Shown piece by piece: positions 1 to 7,343 of a stretch of DNA of 10,185 nucleotides. The notes under the pieces are model-generated. The model had not been told where the DNA came from. It did no database searches and saw only the letters and a list, made by a program, of their open reading frames with translations. The first letter of the stretch is position 1, and each line of letters begins with the position of its first letter. Location: assembly GCA_934096265.1 (NCBI GenBank), contig CAKOLI010000011.1:1-10185 (forward strand), in the 5' to 3' direction. A program made the translations under genes and the position numbers. The DNA is from an uncultured Bacilli bacterium. Lineage in GTDB: Bacteria; Bacillota_I; Bacilli_A; RF39; UBA660.

Positions 1-9
1 CCCCCCCCC
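1..9. repeat. poly-C (poly-G on minus) homopolymer tract, left end
   Basis: Nine consecutive C at the very edge of the window. G or C runs of this length are very rare in DNA this AT-rich, and none occurs elsewhere in the window except at the other end. The true length cannot be known because the sequence stops here. Confidence 0.9.
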
Positions 10-54
10 TAGTAAAATAAGGGTTTTAGGACACTTTTGGTTAATTATACTCAT
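1..54 (-). CDS. 5' end of an unknown gene running into a poly-G tract (partial)
   Basis: A minus-strand ATG at 54-52 opens a frame of 18 codons to the window edge, reading MSIINQKCPKTLILLGGG. The last three glycines are the nine G residues of the end tract. An AGGAG lies 9 nt upstream of the ATG (a GTG three bases before the ATG is an alternative start), and a good promoter lies about 100 nt further upstream, so this looks like a real gene start rather than a chance frame. Eighteen residues are too few to assign a family. Because the homopolymer falls about 16 codons after the start, a change in its length would shift the frame. It could also be a short leader peptide, or the tract could be an assembly artefact. 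Confidence 0.4.
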   Translation of the reverse strand, partial: MSIINQKCPKTLILLGGG

Positions 55-155
55 CACTATCAACTCCTAAAATCTTATTAATTTTTATCTAAAATTTGTG
101 AATTTTTTGGTATTCAACAATCCAAGAATTCTCAGGTACTTTTTATCTCTATCAC

Positions 156-186
156 ATGAATTAATCATATCATAAAATTAATTCAT
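156..186. promoter_or_regulatory. perfect inverted repeat, probable operator
   Basis: ATGAATTAAT at 156-165 and ATTAATTCAT at 177-186 are perfect 10-bp inverted copies separated by 11 nt. The arm centres are 21 nt apart, two helical turns, as for a dimeric repressor. One arm lies just downstream of the -35 hexamer and the other overlaps the -10 of the minus-strand promoter at 164-192. As RNA it would be an all-AT hairpin with no following U-run, so an operator is more likely than a terminator for the upstream LTA-synthase-like gene. The regulator is unknown. Confidence 0.45.
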
Positions 187-192
187 AGTAAA
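164..192 (-). promoter_or_regulatory. SigA-type promoter with extended -10 for the left-end gene
   Basis: On the minus strand TTTACT (192-187) is followed after 17 nt by TATGAT (169-164). The -10 is preceded by TG one base upstream, an extended -10. Transcription would start near 157 and leave a leader of about 100 nt before the ATG at 54. The leader can form several short AT-rich stems, but I recognise no riboswitch class in it. The same TGATATGATTA string forms the promoter of the repeat-protein gene at the other end of the window. Confidence 0.5.
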
Positions 193-208
193 TACATTTT
201 TTATATAT

Positions 209-2149
209 TTACTGTGTTTTTAAGTATTTATAGAAATCTGTTTTGATAATTAGTTTACTTATGTTTCTTCTATTTGATACTAAGTTATTTATTTCGTTTA
301 TGTATTCTTTACTTACATCTTCACTTGTTTTGGTCATGCTATTTTTAGTAGATAGATATGTACCTTTATCAGTTACCCAACTTCTATTTTTAAAGAAGGC
401 TAATCCATTTGTATCACTGAATATGTCTTTACCCATATATAGTCTTGAGTCATATTCTAATCCAAATAAGTTATATACTGTAGGTATTACATCTATAGAC
501 ATTGCTGTTTTAGTTATTTCTTTATGTTTTATTTTATTATTCCATATAATTAGGTTGTTGCTGTTTATTTCTACTACGGCATCTCTTTGGTATGTTGATA
601 TTTCGTTTATTTCGTTTAGTGTTAATCCGTATGGATAATGGTCACATAGTAATACGATTACGGTATCGTCTAAGATGTTTGCTTCTTCTAATTTGTTAAT
701 TAATAGTTCTAAGGCTCTATCTAGTTCTATTTGAGTAGCTAGGTAGGCTTTTACTGTATCACTATATGGTAGGCCTTTAACTAGTTCTTTGTTTTTTCTT
801 GACATTTTGTTACCAGTGAAGTTATATTGGAAATGGCCTGATACTGTCATGTAATATGCTAGGAATGGTTTATCACTTTCTATGTAGTCAGTGTATGTAG
901 CATTAATCATATCAACATCACTGTTTGGCCAACGACTACAGTCCATTCTTTTTTCAAGGCCATTGTAACAAGCTAGATAGTTATTAAAGCCCATTGCTTT
1001 TAGGTATTTATCTCTATCTTGGAAGGTTGCATAATGGTCATGATAGGCATAGGTGTTATAGCCTGCGTTTTTAAAGATAGTGCTAAGTCCGTATGGGAAG
1101 GTGTTTTTACCTATTCTCCATGTTGGTAATATAGAGCTATCTGCGTATAATCCTGTTAGAGATTGGAACTCTCCTCCGATGGTGCTTAGGTTATTAGAAG
1201 AGTAATAGTTGGCAAAGTGAAAGCCTGTGTTTACTAGTTTATATAATGTTGGAGTTAGATTTTCATCTACGGCAATTTCACTAAAGCTTTCCGCGGTGAT
1301 ATAGACTAAGTTTTTATTTTTAAATAATCCCGTGTATTCATTTTTCTTTACGATTGGTTCTTGTATTAGGTAGTTTGCTATTGTTTTTATATCTTTATTA
1401 GTACTGTTTGCTAGTTCTTCTAGGTTTAAGTTTAGAACGTTATAGCCGTATTCTATTACTTCATCTTCATCACTTTTAGGAGTAGTATTATCTTTATTTT
1501 GATTATCGGTAGTAATTATATGTTCTTCAAAACCTCGTATGGTTCTATCTATATCTAGGAATGTAGCGTTTAATACGCCTAATTTCTCTATGTTTAGTGC
1601 ATTATCATTAATATTATGATATAGATCATAGATAGAATATCTAGTGTTTTTTTGGTTATTTATATTAAAGATAAAGGTAAATATGCTTATTATAAATAAG
1701 GGTATTATTATATATATATTTTTTAGGGTTAGTTTTTGGTAGTTAATTTTCTTTCTATATAGTATTGATAATACTAGGGGTAAGAATAATAGTAACACTC
1801 CATAGAAGTGATTAGCTATTTCTATTAGTCCACTTTTGGCGAATTTTAATCCTTGATCAGATAGTTTTAATACAGATAATGAGAATTGGGTATCAAAAAT
1901 AGCATTAAATATATAGTACACGTTGTACCAAAATCCTAATATGCTAAAGATGATATAGGTAATTATTTTGTTAGTTTTTTCGTTAAATAGGCTCGTAATT
2001 ATCGTCATTAAGATACTTACTGGTATCATAAATAGGATTACGTTTAGCATAGATGATGTTTCTATACTAGTAAATGATAACATCATGAATATGTATTCTA
2101 AGAATAATAAGCTTAAATAGTTAAATAATAATGTATATAATTTTTTCAT
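209..2149 (-). CDS. LTA synthase family protein (membrane sulfatase-fold phosphoglycerol transferase)
   Basis: Family members transfer glycerol-phosphate from phosphatidylglycerol to growing lipoteichoic acid outside the membrane. About five hydrophobic segments occupy residues 5-162, followed by a linker and an extracellular alkaline-phosphatase/sulfatase-fold domain from about 278. Expected active-site residues are visible: E287 in ITAESFSE, the nucleophile-like T323 in LSTIGGEF, H439 in TVSGHF, and the metal ligands D503-H504 in LLCDHYP. The length of 646 aa is normal for the family. The ATG at 2149 has a GAGGTAGAG ribosome site upstream and its own strong promoter. The substrate is not proven: relatives act as LTA primases or on other polymers. 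The downstream gene has its own promoter, so this one is probably transcribed alone. No clear terminator follows it. Confidence 0.85.
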   Translation of the reverse strand: MKKLYTLLFNYLSLLFLEYIFMMLSFTSIETSSMLNVILFMIPVSILMTIITSLFNEKTNKIITYIIFSILGFWYNVYYIFNAIFDTQFSLSVLKLSDQGLKFAKSGLIEIANHFYGVLLLFLPLVLSILYRKKINYQKLTLKNIYIIIPLFIISIFTFIFNINNQKNTRYSIYDLYHNINDNALNIEKLGVLNATFLDIDRTIRGFEEHIITTDNQNKDNTTPKSDEDEVIEYGYNVLNLNLEELANSTNKDIKTIANYLIQEPIVKKNEYTGLFKNKNLVYITAESFSEIAVDENLTPTLYKLVNTGFHFANYYSSNNLSTIGGEFQSLTGLYADSSILPTWRIGKNTFPYGLSTIFKNAGYNTYAYHDHYATFQDRDKYLKAMGFNNYLACYNGLEKRMDCSRWPNSDVDMINATYTDYIESDKPFLAYYMTVSGHFQYNFTGNKMSRKNKELVKGLPYSDTVKAYLATQIELDRALELLINKLEEANILDDTVIVLLCDHYPYGLTLNEINEISTYQRDAVVEINSNNLIIWNNKIKHKEITKTAMSIDVIPTVYNLFGLEYDSRLYMGKDIFSDTNGLAFFKNRSWVTDKGTYLSTKNSMTKTSEDVSKEYINEINNLVSNRRNISKLIIKTDFYKYLKTQ

Positions 2150-2168
2150 ACTTCTCTACCTCAAAATA

Positions 2169-2197
2169 ATTGTACTTTCTTTTTGATAAAAAGGCAA
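2169..2197 (-). promoter_or_regulatory. SigA-type promoter of the LTA-synthase-like gene
   Basis: On the minus strand TTGCCT (2197-2192), a 17-nt spacer and TACAAT (2174-2169) form a near-consensus promoter. The start point would be about 14 nt before the ATG, just ahead of the ribosome binding site. Its -35 lies within the T-rich tail of the topA terminator, so the two signals are packed together. Confidence 0.7.
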
Positions 2198-2235
2198 GAG
2201 AAAAAGGATAAAAATACAATTATTCTTTATCCTTT
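2195..2235 (-). terminator. terminator overlapping the topA stop codon
   Basis: On the minus strand AAAGGATAAA (2235-2226) and TTTATCCTTT (2212-2203) form a perfect 10-bp stem with a 13-nt loop that contains the topA stop codon. It is followed by a U-rich tail interrupted by C (TTCTCTTG). The stem is AT-rich, so some readthrough into the next gene is possible. Confidence 0.55.
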
Positions 2236-4259
2236 GTAAAATCACAGTTTATACATTTAATTTTATTTTTATTTATAGTGAGAATACCTTGGCAATTAGG
2301 GCATTTTTCTTTTATTGGTAAATCCCAAGTAGCAAGATTACATTTTGGATAGTTAGAACAACCATAGAAAATTTTGCCTTTTCTTGTTTTTTTCTCTACT
2401 ATTTTGCCATCACATAGTGGGCAATCCATTATTTCTTTAGGAGAAGTTTGATTGTCTTGTTTTATGTATTTACAGGTTGGATAGTTAGAGCAGGCTGTGA
2501 ATTTACCATATTTACTTTGTTTGATAACTAAATCACTTCCACATTTAGGGCATGTTTCACCTGTTTTTTCTGCTTCTTTTTTCTCCATGTTATCAAATGC
2601 TAGTTTGACTTTAGGTTCGAAGTCGTTATAAAATTTCTTTAATAGTTCGTAGTAAGGCATGTTACCATCAGCGATTAAATCTAAGCCATCTTCCATATCT
2701 TTAGTGTATTTTACATTGATTATATCTTTAAAGAATTCTTGTAGTTTATCAGTAGTAATAATACCAATTTCAGTTGGATGAAATTTTTTATCTATTACTT
2801 TGACATAATCTCTTTCTTTTATTTTTTCTACAATAGATGAGTATGTAGATGGCCTCCCGATACCTAGGCTTTCTAGTTCTTTTATTAATGAGGCTTCTGT
2901 ATATCTTGCTGGAGGTTTAGTTTGGTGTTTGGAGTATTCTATGTTGTTTGCAATGACGACGCTTGTTTTATAATTAGCAAAGTCTGGTAATATTTTATCT
3001 TCAGTGTTTTCATATTCTTTATATACTTTTAAATAGCCATCAAATATAAGGATACTACCTAGTGCTTTAAATTGGTAGTTATTGTTATCTAGGATGACGG
3101 TAGTAGAGTTGGTTTGGGCATCCATCATTAAGGAAGCTAGAGTACGATAATAAATCATTTTATATAGTTTGTATTCATCAGTAGTTAGATATGGTTTTAT
3201 AGATTCTGGTGTTCTTGTTATTAATGTAGGTCTTATGGCTTCGTGAGCATCTTGGACGTTTTCTTTGTTTTTTGATTTTTTTACATATCCTTTGTAGTTA
3301 GAGCCATAAGTTATATCTATATATTTAAATGTATCATTTACAAATTCGTCACTAAGTCTTATTGAATCAGTTCTCATATAGGTAATTAACCCTACTGTCT
3401 CATTTTCTAGTGAAATACCTTCGTATAGTTTTTGAGCTATACTCATTGTTTTTTTAGATGAGAAGTTTAGTTTAGTTGATGATAGTTGTTGTAATGTAGA
3501 TGTTGTAAACGGATATGGAGCTGTTTTCTTTTTAGTTTTAACTTCTACGTTATCTATATTGAAGCTGTTTCCTAGGTGGCTTAGTATTTCTTTAGCTTCT
3601 AATTCTGTCTTTATTTTGATATCTTTGTGATTATAATTAAATAGTTTAGCTTCAAAGTCTTTAAAGTATGCATCTATTTCGTAATAATCTTCTATTTTAA
3701 AGGCTTCTATTTCTCTTTCTTTATCAACGATTAATTTTAAGGCTACTGATTGGACTCTCCCTGCAGATTTGCCTCCTGTTTTGCTTTGCATAAGTTTACT
3801 TAGTCTAAAGCCTATAATTCTATCTAGCATTCTTCTTGCTTCTTGAGAATGAACTAGGTTAAAATCTATTTTACGTGGGTGTTTTAAGCTATCTAGGATG
3901 ACTTTTTTGGTTATTTCGTTGAAAACTATACGGTCATAATCATTATCTTTAAGGTTTAATTCATCGTATAGGTGCCAAGAGATAGCTTCTCCTTCTCTAT
4001 CAGGGTCGGTTGCTAAATATATATGATCTGATTCTTTTACATCTTTTTTTAATTCTTTTATTACTTTACTTTTACCTTTAGCTTTTATATAATTGGGTTT
4101 AAAATTATCTTCAATATCAATTCCTAGTCCATATTTACCTGTAGTAGATAAATCTCTTATATGGCCTACTGATGATACTACTTTGTAATTATCACCTAAG
4201 TATTTACTTATTGTTTTTGTTTTATTAGGGGATTCTACAATTACTAAGTTCTTAGTCAT
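2220..4259 (-). CDS. topA: DNA topoisomerase I (type IA)
   Basis: Relaxes negatively supercoiled DNA by single-strand passage. In the 679-aa protein from ATG 4259, the Toprim domain holds E9 in IVESPNKT and the acidic motif DPDREGE at 85-91. The catalytic tyrosine is Y294 in GLITYMRTDS. GRPSTY at 468-473 is typical of the family. Three C-terminal four-cysteine zinc ribbons follow, at about 570-596, 613-640 and 653-672. The frame stays open up to 4355, but this start is preferred because the protein then begins MTKNLVIVES as in relatives, AAGGA sits 9 nt upstream, and a consensus promoter lies between 4355 and here. Its usual Bacilli neighbours (dprA, trmFO, xerC, hslVU) are absent. Confidence 0.97.
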   Translation of the reverse strand: MTKNLVIVESPNKTKTISKYLGDNYKVVSSVGHIRDLSTTGKYGLGIDIEDNFKPNYIKAKGKSKVIKELKKDVKESDHIYLATDPDREGEAISWHLYDELNLKDNDYDRIVFNEITKKVILDSLKHPRKIDFNLVHSQEARRMLDRIIGFRLSKLMQSKTGGKSAGRVQSVALKLIVDKEREIEAFKIEDYYEIDAYFKDFEAKLFNYNHKDIKIKTELEAKEILSHLGNSFNIDNVEVKTKKKTAPYPFTTSTLQQLSSTKLNFSSKKTMSIAQKLYEGISLENETVGLITYMRTDSIRLSDEFVNDTFKYIDITYGSNYKGYVKKSKNKENVQDAHEAIRPTLITRTPESIKPYLTTDEYKLYKMIYYRTLASLMMDAQTNSTTVILDNNNYQFKALGSILIFDGYLKVYKEYENTEDKILPDFANYKTSVVIANNIEYSKHQTKPPARYTEASLIKELESLGIGRPSTYSSIVEKIKERDYVKVIDKKFHPTEIGIITTDKLQEFFKDIINVKYTKDMEDGLDLIADGNMPYYELLKKFYNDFEPKVKLAFDNMEKKEAEKTGETCPKCGSDLVIKQSKYGKFTACSNYPTCKYIKQDNQTSPKEIMDCPLCDGKIVEKKTRKGKIFYGCSNYPKCNLATWDLPIKEKCPNCQGILTINKNKIKCINCDFTKDKE

Positions 4260-4267
4260 AAAACACA

Positions 4268-4272
4268 TCCTT
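4268..4272 (-). promoter_or_regulatory. ribosome binding site deciding the topA start
   Basis: AAGGA on the minus strand ends 8 nt before the ATG at 4259. An in-frame ATG at 4268 overlaps this site and so cannot use it, which rejects the longer starts. Confidence 0.7.
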
Positions 4273-4293
4273 TTCTTTCGTTTGCCAGTAATA

Positions 4294-4324
4294 ATTATAT
4301 AATACATAGTATGCTGTTTGTCAA
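4294..4324 (-). promoter_or_regulatory. topA: consensus SigA promoter of topA
   Basis: Perfect -35 TTGACA at 4324-4319. The -10 is TATATA with a 17-nt spacer (4301-4296) or TATAAT with a 19-nt spacer (4299-4294). It lies in the 95-nt gap after spmB, so topA need not depend on the upstream operon. Topoisomerase I promoters often respond to supercoiling, but nothing here proves that. Confidence 0.75.
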
Positions 4325-4354
4325 TAGTTTCTTTTATATTTTTATAATTTAACA

Positions 4355-4873
4355 TTATTTAAAGAAGAAGTGGGATACTAATAAGACTATTAGTACGGTA
4401 AGAGCATCTGTTAATAGGCCTACTTTTAAGACGTTGTTAGTTTTTCTTATTTTTATGGTGGCAAAGTATGTTGCTATAATGTAGATAGTAGTATCGGTTG
4501 AAGCACACATGATACTAGATAGCATGCCTATATATGAGTCTGGATGGTTATTAGTTAGGATGTTATTTAAAAAGGCTAAGGAGGCAGATGCACTTATTGG
4601 TTTTAATATAATTAGAGGGATTATATCTATGGGGAGTGTTTTTATATTTAGATAATTAGTTAAGTATGTAAATATATCTTTTATGATATTACTACCTATA
4701 AATATATTAGTAGCAAGAAGCATTGCTAGAATAGTTGGAAATATTGTTATAACACTTTGATAGCCTGTTTTTACTCCTTTTATAAATTCATCTATGATAC
4801 TTACTTTTTTTATGTAGGCGTAGATTATTATTATTAATACAATACTAGGTATAATTAGACTATTAATATTCAT
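4355..4873 (-). CDS. spmB: spore maturation protein SpmB
   Basis: A 172-aa integral membrane protein of the nucleoside-recognition/Gate-like family. In Bacillus subtilis SpmA and SpmB are needed for spore-core dehydration and heat resistance. Hydrophobic segments run at about 5-20, 40-60, 82-105, 127-140 and 150-170. The conserved stretch KPISASAS at 91-98 and the STDTTIYIIATYF motif at 125-137 match the family. The ATG overlaps the TGA stop of spmA in ATGA, and a full AAGGAGG lies 6 nt upstream inside spmA, so translation is coupled and strong. No terminator separates it from topA. The biochemical activity is not established for the family. Confidence 0.9.
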   Translation of the reverse strand: MNINSLIIPSIVLIIIIYAYIKKVSIIDEFIKGVKTGYQSVITIFPTILAMLLATNIFIGSNIIKDIFTYLTNYLNIKTLPIDIIPLIILKPISASASLAFLNNILTNNHPDSYIGMLSSIMCASTDTTIYIIATYFATIKIRKTNNVLKVGLLTDALTVLIVLLVSHFFFK

Positions 4874-5454
4874 TTATTCCTCCTTAGGTGGTAATATATT
4901 CTGTCGATTATTAAGCCACCTATTGTAGATGAGATGTTTGCAATTAAGCATGGTAAGATAATGGAAGATGGGTTACTACTTTTTAGTGATGTTCTTAGGG
5001 CTATGATAGTAGTGGGTATTAGGGTTAATCCTGATGTGTTTATGACTAGGAAGGTGGTCATGCTTCTTGAGGGAGTAGATGTTTTGGTATTTAATTCTTG
5101 TAAGCTTTTTATAGCTTCTAATCCAATTGGAGTGGCCGCGTTGGAAAGCCCTAGCATATTCATTATTATATTTAGGGATATTAGGCCCATTGCTTCATGA
5201 TTAGGAGGTATTTCTGGGAAGATATATTTTAATATTTTACTAAAGTATTTAGCTATTATGTTTAATAGGCCACTTTGTTTAGCTATTTGCATTAGTCCCT
5301 GCCAAAGGCACATGATGGGTAGTAGGTTTAAGATGATTTTGATACATGTTGTTCCTACGTTTAATATTTCATTATTTATACTTATAGTATTACCAGTAAT
5401 AAAACTATAGATAATTCCTATTATGATAAAGAAAGCAAAGATAGTATTTACCAA
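4870..5454 (-). CDS. spmA: spore maturation protein SpmA
   Basis: A 194-aa membrane protein close to the length of B. subtilis SpmA. Family blocks include the IPPNHEAMG motif at 82-90, NAATPIGLEAIKSLQELN at 105-122, and SRSMTTFLVINTS followed by LIPTTIIALR at 129-154. The start is TTG at 5454: the protein then begins MVN as in relatives, and the codon overlaps the end of dacB (stop at 5450-5448). Only a weak GGGA precedes it, so translation probably depends on ribosomes finishing dacB. The gene ends in TGA inside the spmB start. It works with SpmB in the same membrane process, probably in the forespore or mother cell if this organism sporulates. Confidence 0.92.
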   Translation of the reverse strand: MVNTIFAFFIIIGIIYSFITGNTISINNEILNVGTTCIKIILNLLPIMCLWQGLMQIAKQSGLLNIIAKYFSKILKYIFPEIPPNHEAMGLISLNIIMNMLGLSNAATPIGLEAIKSLQELNTKTSTPSRSMTTFLVINTSGLTLIPTTIIALRTSLKSSNPSSIILPCLIANISSTIGGLIIDRIYYHLRRNK

Positions 5455-6533
5455 AATTTAATTATTTCCCATATTCTTTTTATGAAGCTTACTTTTTGTT
5501 TAGGGGTACTTTCTTTATGGATATAGATGTTAGTTTTTTTTAATAGGATATTATCTAAATAGAAGTTATTACTTCCCACTATTTCTTTATCTTTATATTT
5601 ATCTAATTTAGTTAGTTTGATATTGTTAGTTACTTTGTTTATTTCATTTATACTTAGAGTTAGATATACATCTTCATTTATGTATAGGTTGTTGTTATAG
5701 TAATTATCATCATTTACTTTGTAGTTAGATTTACTTAACACTTTATAGCTTTTATAGTTCTTAAAGGCATATTCATATAATGATTTATGGGTATTCCAAT
5801 CATTACCATCGTTTAGGGTTACAACTACTAGTGAGATGTTATCTTTGTAGGCAGTACTTACTAGTGTTCTTTTAGCTTTTTCGGTAAAACCAGTTTTACC
5901 TCCAGTGATATAACCTAATGATAGTAGTTTGTTTTTATTATGCCAGATATATGTTTTATAGTTAGTTTTTAAGGTGTATTTTTTAGTAGATACGATTTTT
6001 CTATATTCTTCATATTGCATAGCATAGCTAGTTAATATAGCCATGTCATAGGCAGTTGAATAGTTAGATGTTTCATTATCTAGTCCACTGCTATTTTGAA
6101 ATGTAGTATTTTTCATACCTATTTCTTTTGCTTTGTTGTTCATAAGTTTGACAAAGTCTTCTTCACTTTTTGATAGGTATGTACTTATCATTAAAGCTGC
6201 ATCATTGCCACTTCTTAGCATTAGACCATATAAAAGGTCTCTTAAGGTAAGTTTTTCTCCTACTTGGATGTAAATACCTGAACCATAGCTTTTTAGGATA
6301 GATTCATCTACTTCTACTACATCATCTAATTTGTTAGATTCTACTGCGATTAAGGCCGTCATAATTTTGGTAATTGAAGCTATTAATCTTTTATTATTTA
6401 TATTTTTACCTAGGAGTACTCTGTTAGTATCCATATCTAGTAATATGTAACTAGAAGCACTTTCTCCTAGGGATAATGCTTTAGTTGGTATTAATAGTGT
6501 TAATATGACTATTAATAGAAGTATTCTTTTCAT
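5448..6533 (-). CDS. dacB: D-alanyl-D-alanine carboxypeptidase (PBP5/DacB type, serine peptidase S11)
   Basis: Removes the terminal D-Ala from peptidoglycan stem peptides outside the membrane. A signal peptide covers residues 1-20 or so. The active-site motifs are complete: S53-x-x-K56 in ASITKIM, S108-G-N110, and K213-T-G in GGKTGFT. A smaller C-terminal domain follows, with a basic, amphipathic tail at about 347-361 that would hold it to the membrane. The length of 361 aa is normal. Being first in an operon with spmA and spmB copies the B. subtilis dacB-spmA-spmB order, where DacB trims spore cortex, hence the symbol; a vegetative DacA/DacF role is the alternative. AGGTGAT lies just before the ATG. 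A TATAAT at 6580-6575 lacks a good -35, and no clear SigE site is seen. Confidence 0.93.
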   Translation of the reverse strand: MKRILLLIVILTLLIPTKALSLGESASSYILLDMDTNRVLLGKNINNKRLIASITKIMTALIAVESNKLDDVVEVDESILKSYGSGIYIQVGEKLTLRDLLYGLMLRSGNDAALMISTYLSKSEEDFVKLMNNKAKEIGMKNTTFQNSSGLDNETSNYSTAYDMAILTSYAMQYEEYRKIVSTKKYTLKTNYKTYIWHNKNKLLSLGYITGGKTGFTEKAKRTLVSTAYKDNISLVVVTLNDGNDWNTHKSLYEYAFKNYKSYKVLSKSNYKVNDDNYYNNNLYINEDVYLTLSINEINKVTNNIKLTKLDKYKDKEIVGSNNFYLDNILLKKTNIYIHKESTPKQKVSFIKRIWEIIKFW

Positions 6534-6574
6534 CGTATCACCTAGTTTATATATATGTTTATAGTAAGATTTTT

Positions 6575-6580
6575 ATTATA
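6575..6580 (-). promoter_or_regulatory. possible -10 element for the dacB operon
   Basis: A perfect TATAAT on the minus strand lies just after the upstream terminator and about 40 nt before the dacB start. No recognisable -35 is found 16-18 nt upstream, where the terminator hairpin sits, so this is weak. The operon may instead use a sporulation sigma factor whose site I cannot identify. Confidence 0.25.
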
Positions 6581-6582
6581 TT

Positions 6583-6607
6583 AAAAAAAGCTACAATAAG
6601 TAGCCTT
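6583..6607 (-). terminator. intrinsic terminator after the CYTH gene
   Basis: On the minus strand AAGGCTAC (6607-6600) pairs with GTAGCTTT (6594-6587), 8 bp with one G-U pair, around a 5-nt loop. It is followed by more T, giving a run of seven. It sits about 20 nt after the CYTH-domain gene and separates it from dacB. Confidence 0.85.
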
Positions 6608-6627
6608 CTAATTTATGTTTAATATAA

Positions 6628-7206
6628 TTATTTTGTTAATACTTCTCTTAATATCATTTCTGCTTTTTTTACAAAGAAGTTAGATGTATCTATAGGAAGA
6701 TTATAACTACATATATCTTCTTTTAATTCTTCTATATCTTTATATTCTTTATTAATATATTCACATGTAGATTCCATTTCTATATAAATATATTTATTAT
6801 TAACTAATTGGACTATTAGTTCTGTTTTATCATTTGCATATACTATACATTTATCATTTATACTAAATAGATGTTGATAGTTAATTGCTTTTAAGAATTC
6901 TAATGCTTTTTTTGTATCTATAATAGGGCATTTTACTTTGCCTTGTTCTATTATATTTTCTTCTTCATCATATTTTTTGTATTTATATAGTAATGTTTTT
7001 TCTATACCTACAACATCTCTTATTAGGATGCAGTTTTTTAGTATATCTAGGTATTTCATATTTCTAATATCTATATTAGAATTTATTAGATACATATCAT
7101 TTACAGTGTATTCTTCTTTTATTTCAAATCCTTGGTTGTATAACTGCTTTTGTAATGCCTCATAGTCTTTGGTTACTAGTACTGTTATTTCTATTTCTTT
7201 TTTCAT
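6628..7206 (-). CDS. CYTH-domain protein (triphosphate tunnel family), function unknown
   Basis: A 192-aa soluble protein that fits the CYTH fold, whose members bind triphosphates with metal ions (class IV adenylate cyclases, thiamine and inorganic triphosphatases). It opens with KEIEITV: E4 and E6 match the first two glutamates of the ExExK signature, but the lysine position is threonine. Basic residues on later strands (R63 in LIRD, K75 and K77 in YKYKK) and acidic ones (E143 and E145 in YIEMES) fit a tunnel lining. These matches are by eye, and activity cannot be predicted. AAGGAG lies 8 nt before the ATG, a strong promoter lies at 7371-7343 and a clean terminator follows, so it is a single-gene unit. 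Confidence 0.6.
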   Translation of the reverse strand: MKKEIEITVLVTKDYEALQKQLYNQGFEIKEEYTVNDMYLINSNIDIRNMKYLDILKNCILIRDVVGIEKTLLYKYKKYDEEENIIEQGKVKCPIIDTKKALEFLKAINYQHLFSINDKCIVYANDKTELIVQLVNNKYIYIEMESTCEYINKEYKDIEELKEDICSYNLPIDTSNFFVKKAEMILREVLTK

Positions 7207-7223
7207 ATTTTGCTCCTTATATA

Positions 7224-7343
7224 TTAATTATCTTTTAGTAGCCAGTCTACTACATTTATTTTCTTTATTCCATCGTAATTTGCTTCTAAATCCATATCTA
7301 GGGTTAATAGGACTTTAGGATAGTAATCTTTTGTTTTATATAA
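7224..7343 (-). pseudogene. C-terminal remnant of an AAA/DUF4143-type ATPase gene
   Basis: An open stretch of 39 codons on the minus strand ends at TAA (7226-7224). It contains KDYYPKVLLTLD, then DGIKKIN and VVDWLLKDN. This pattern (Y-P-K-x-L-x-T-x-D, then D-G-I-K-x-I-N, then D-W-L-L at the terminus) is the usual C-terminal end of the AAA_14/DUF4143 ATP-binding proteins. Those are about 400 aa, so nearly the whole gene is missing. Upstream it is closed by a stop, and a neighbouring frame over about 7310-7400 stays open, as after a frameshift. The assignment rests on recall of the motif. The stop lies 17 nt before the CYTH start. Confidence 0.5.

Noticed and set aside
243..638. Plus-strand open frame of 131 codons
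   Set aside because: It is antisense to the C-terminal half of the LTA-synthase-like domain, whose motifs are clear; it has no ribosome site and an unstructured hydrophobic composition typical of shadow frames.
4260..4355. N-terminal extension of topA by 32 codons
   Set aside because: It runs through a consensus promoter and the ribosome site, and the extra residues do not resemble topoisomerase; the start at 4259 matches the family.
4934..5200. Plus-strand open frame of 88 codons
   Set aside because: Antisense to conserved spmA blocks and without its own ribosome site.
6938..7165. Plus-strand open frame of 75 codons
   Set aside because: Antisense to the CYTH-like gene; the composition is only the complement of lysine-rich and tyrosine-rich codons.
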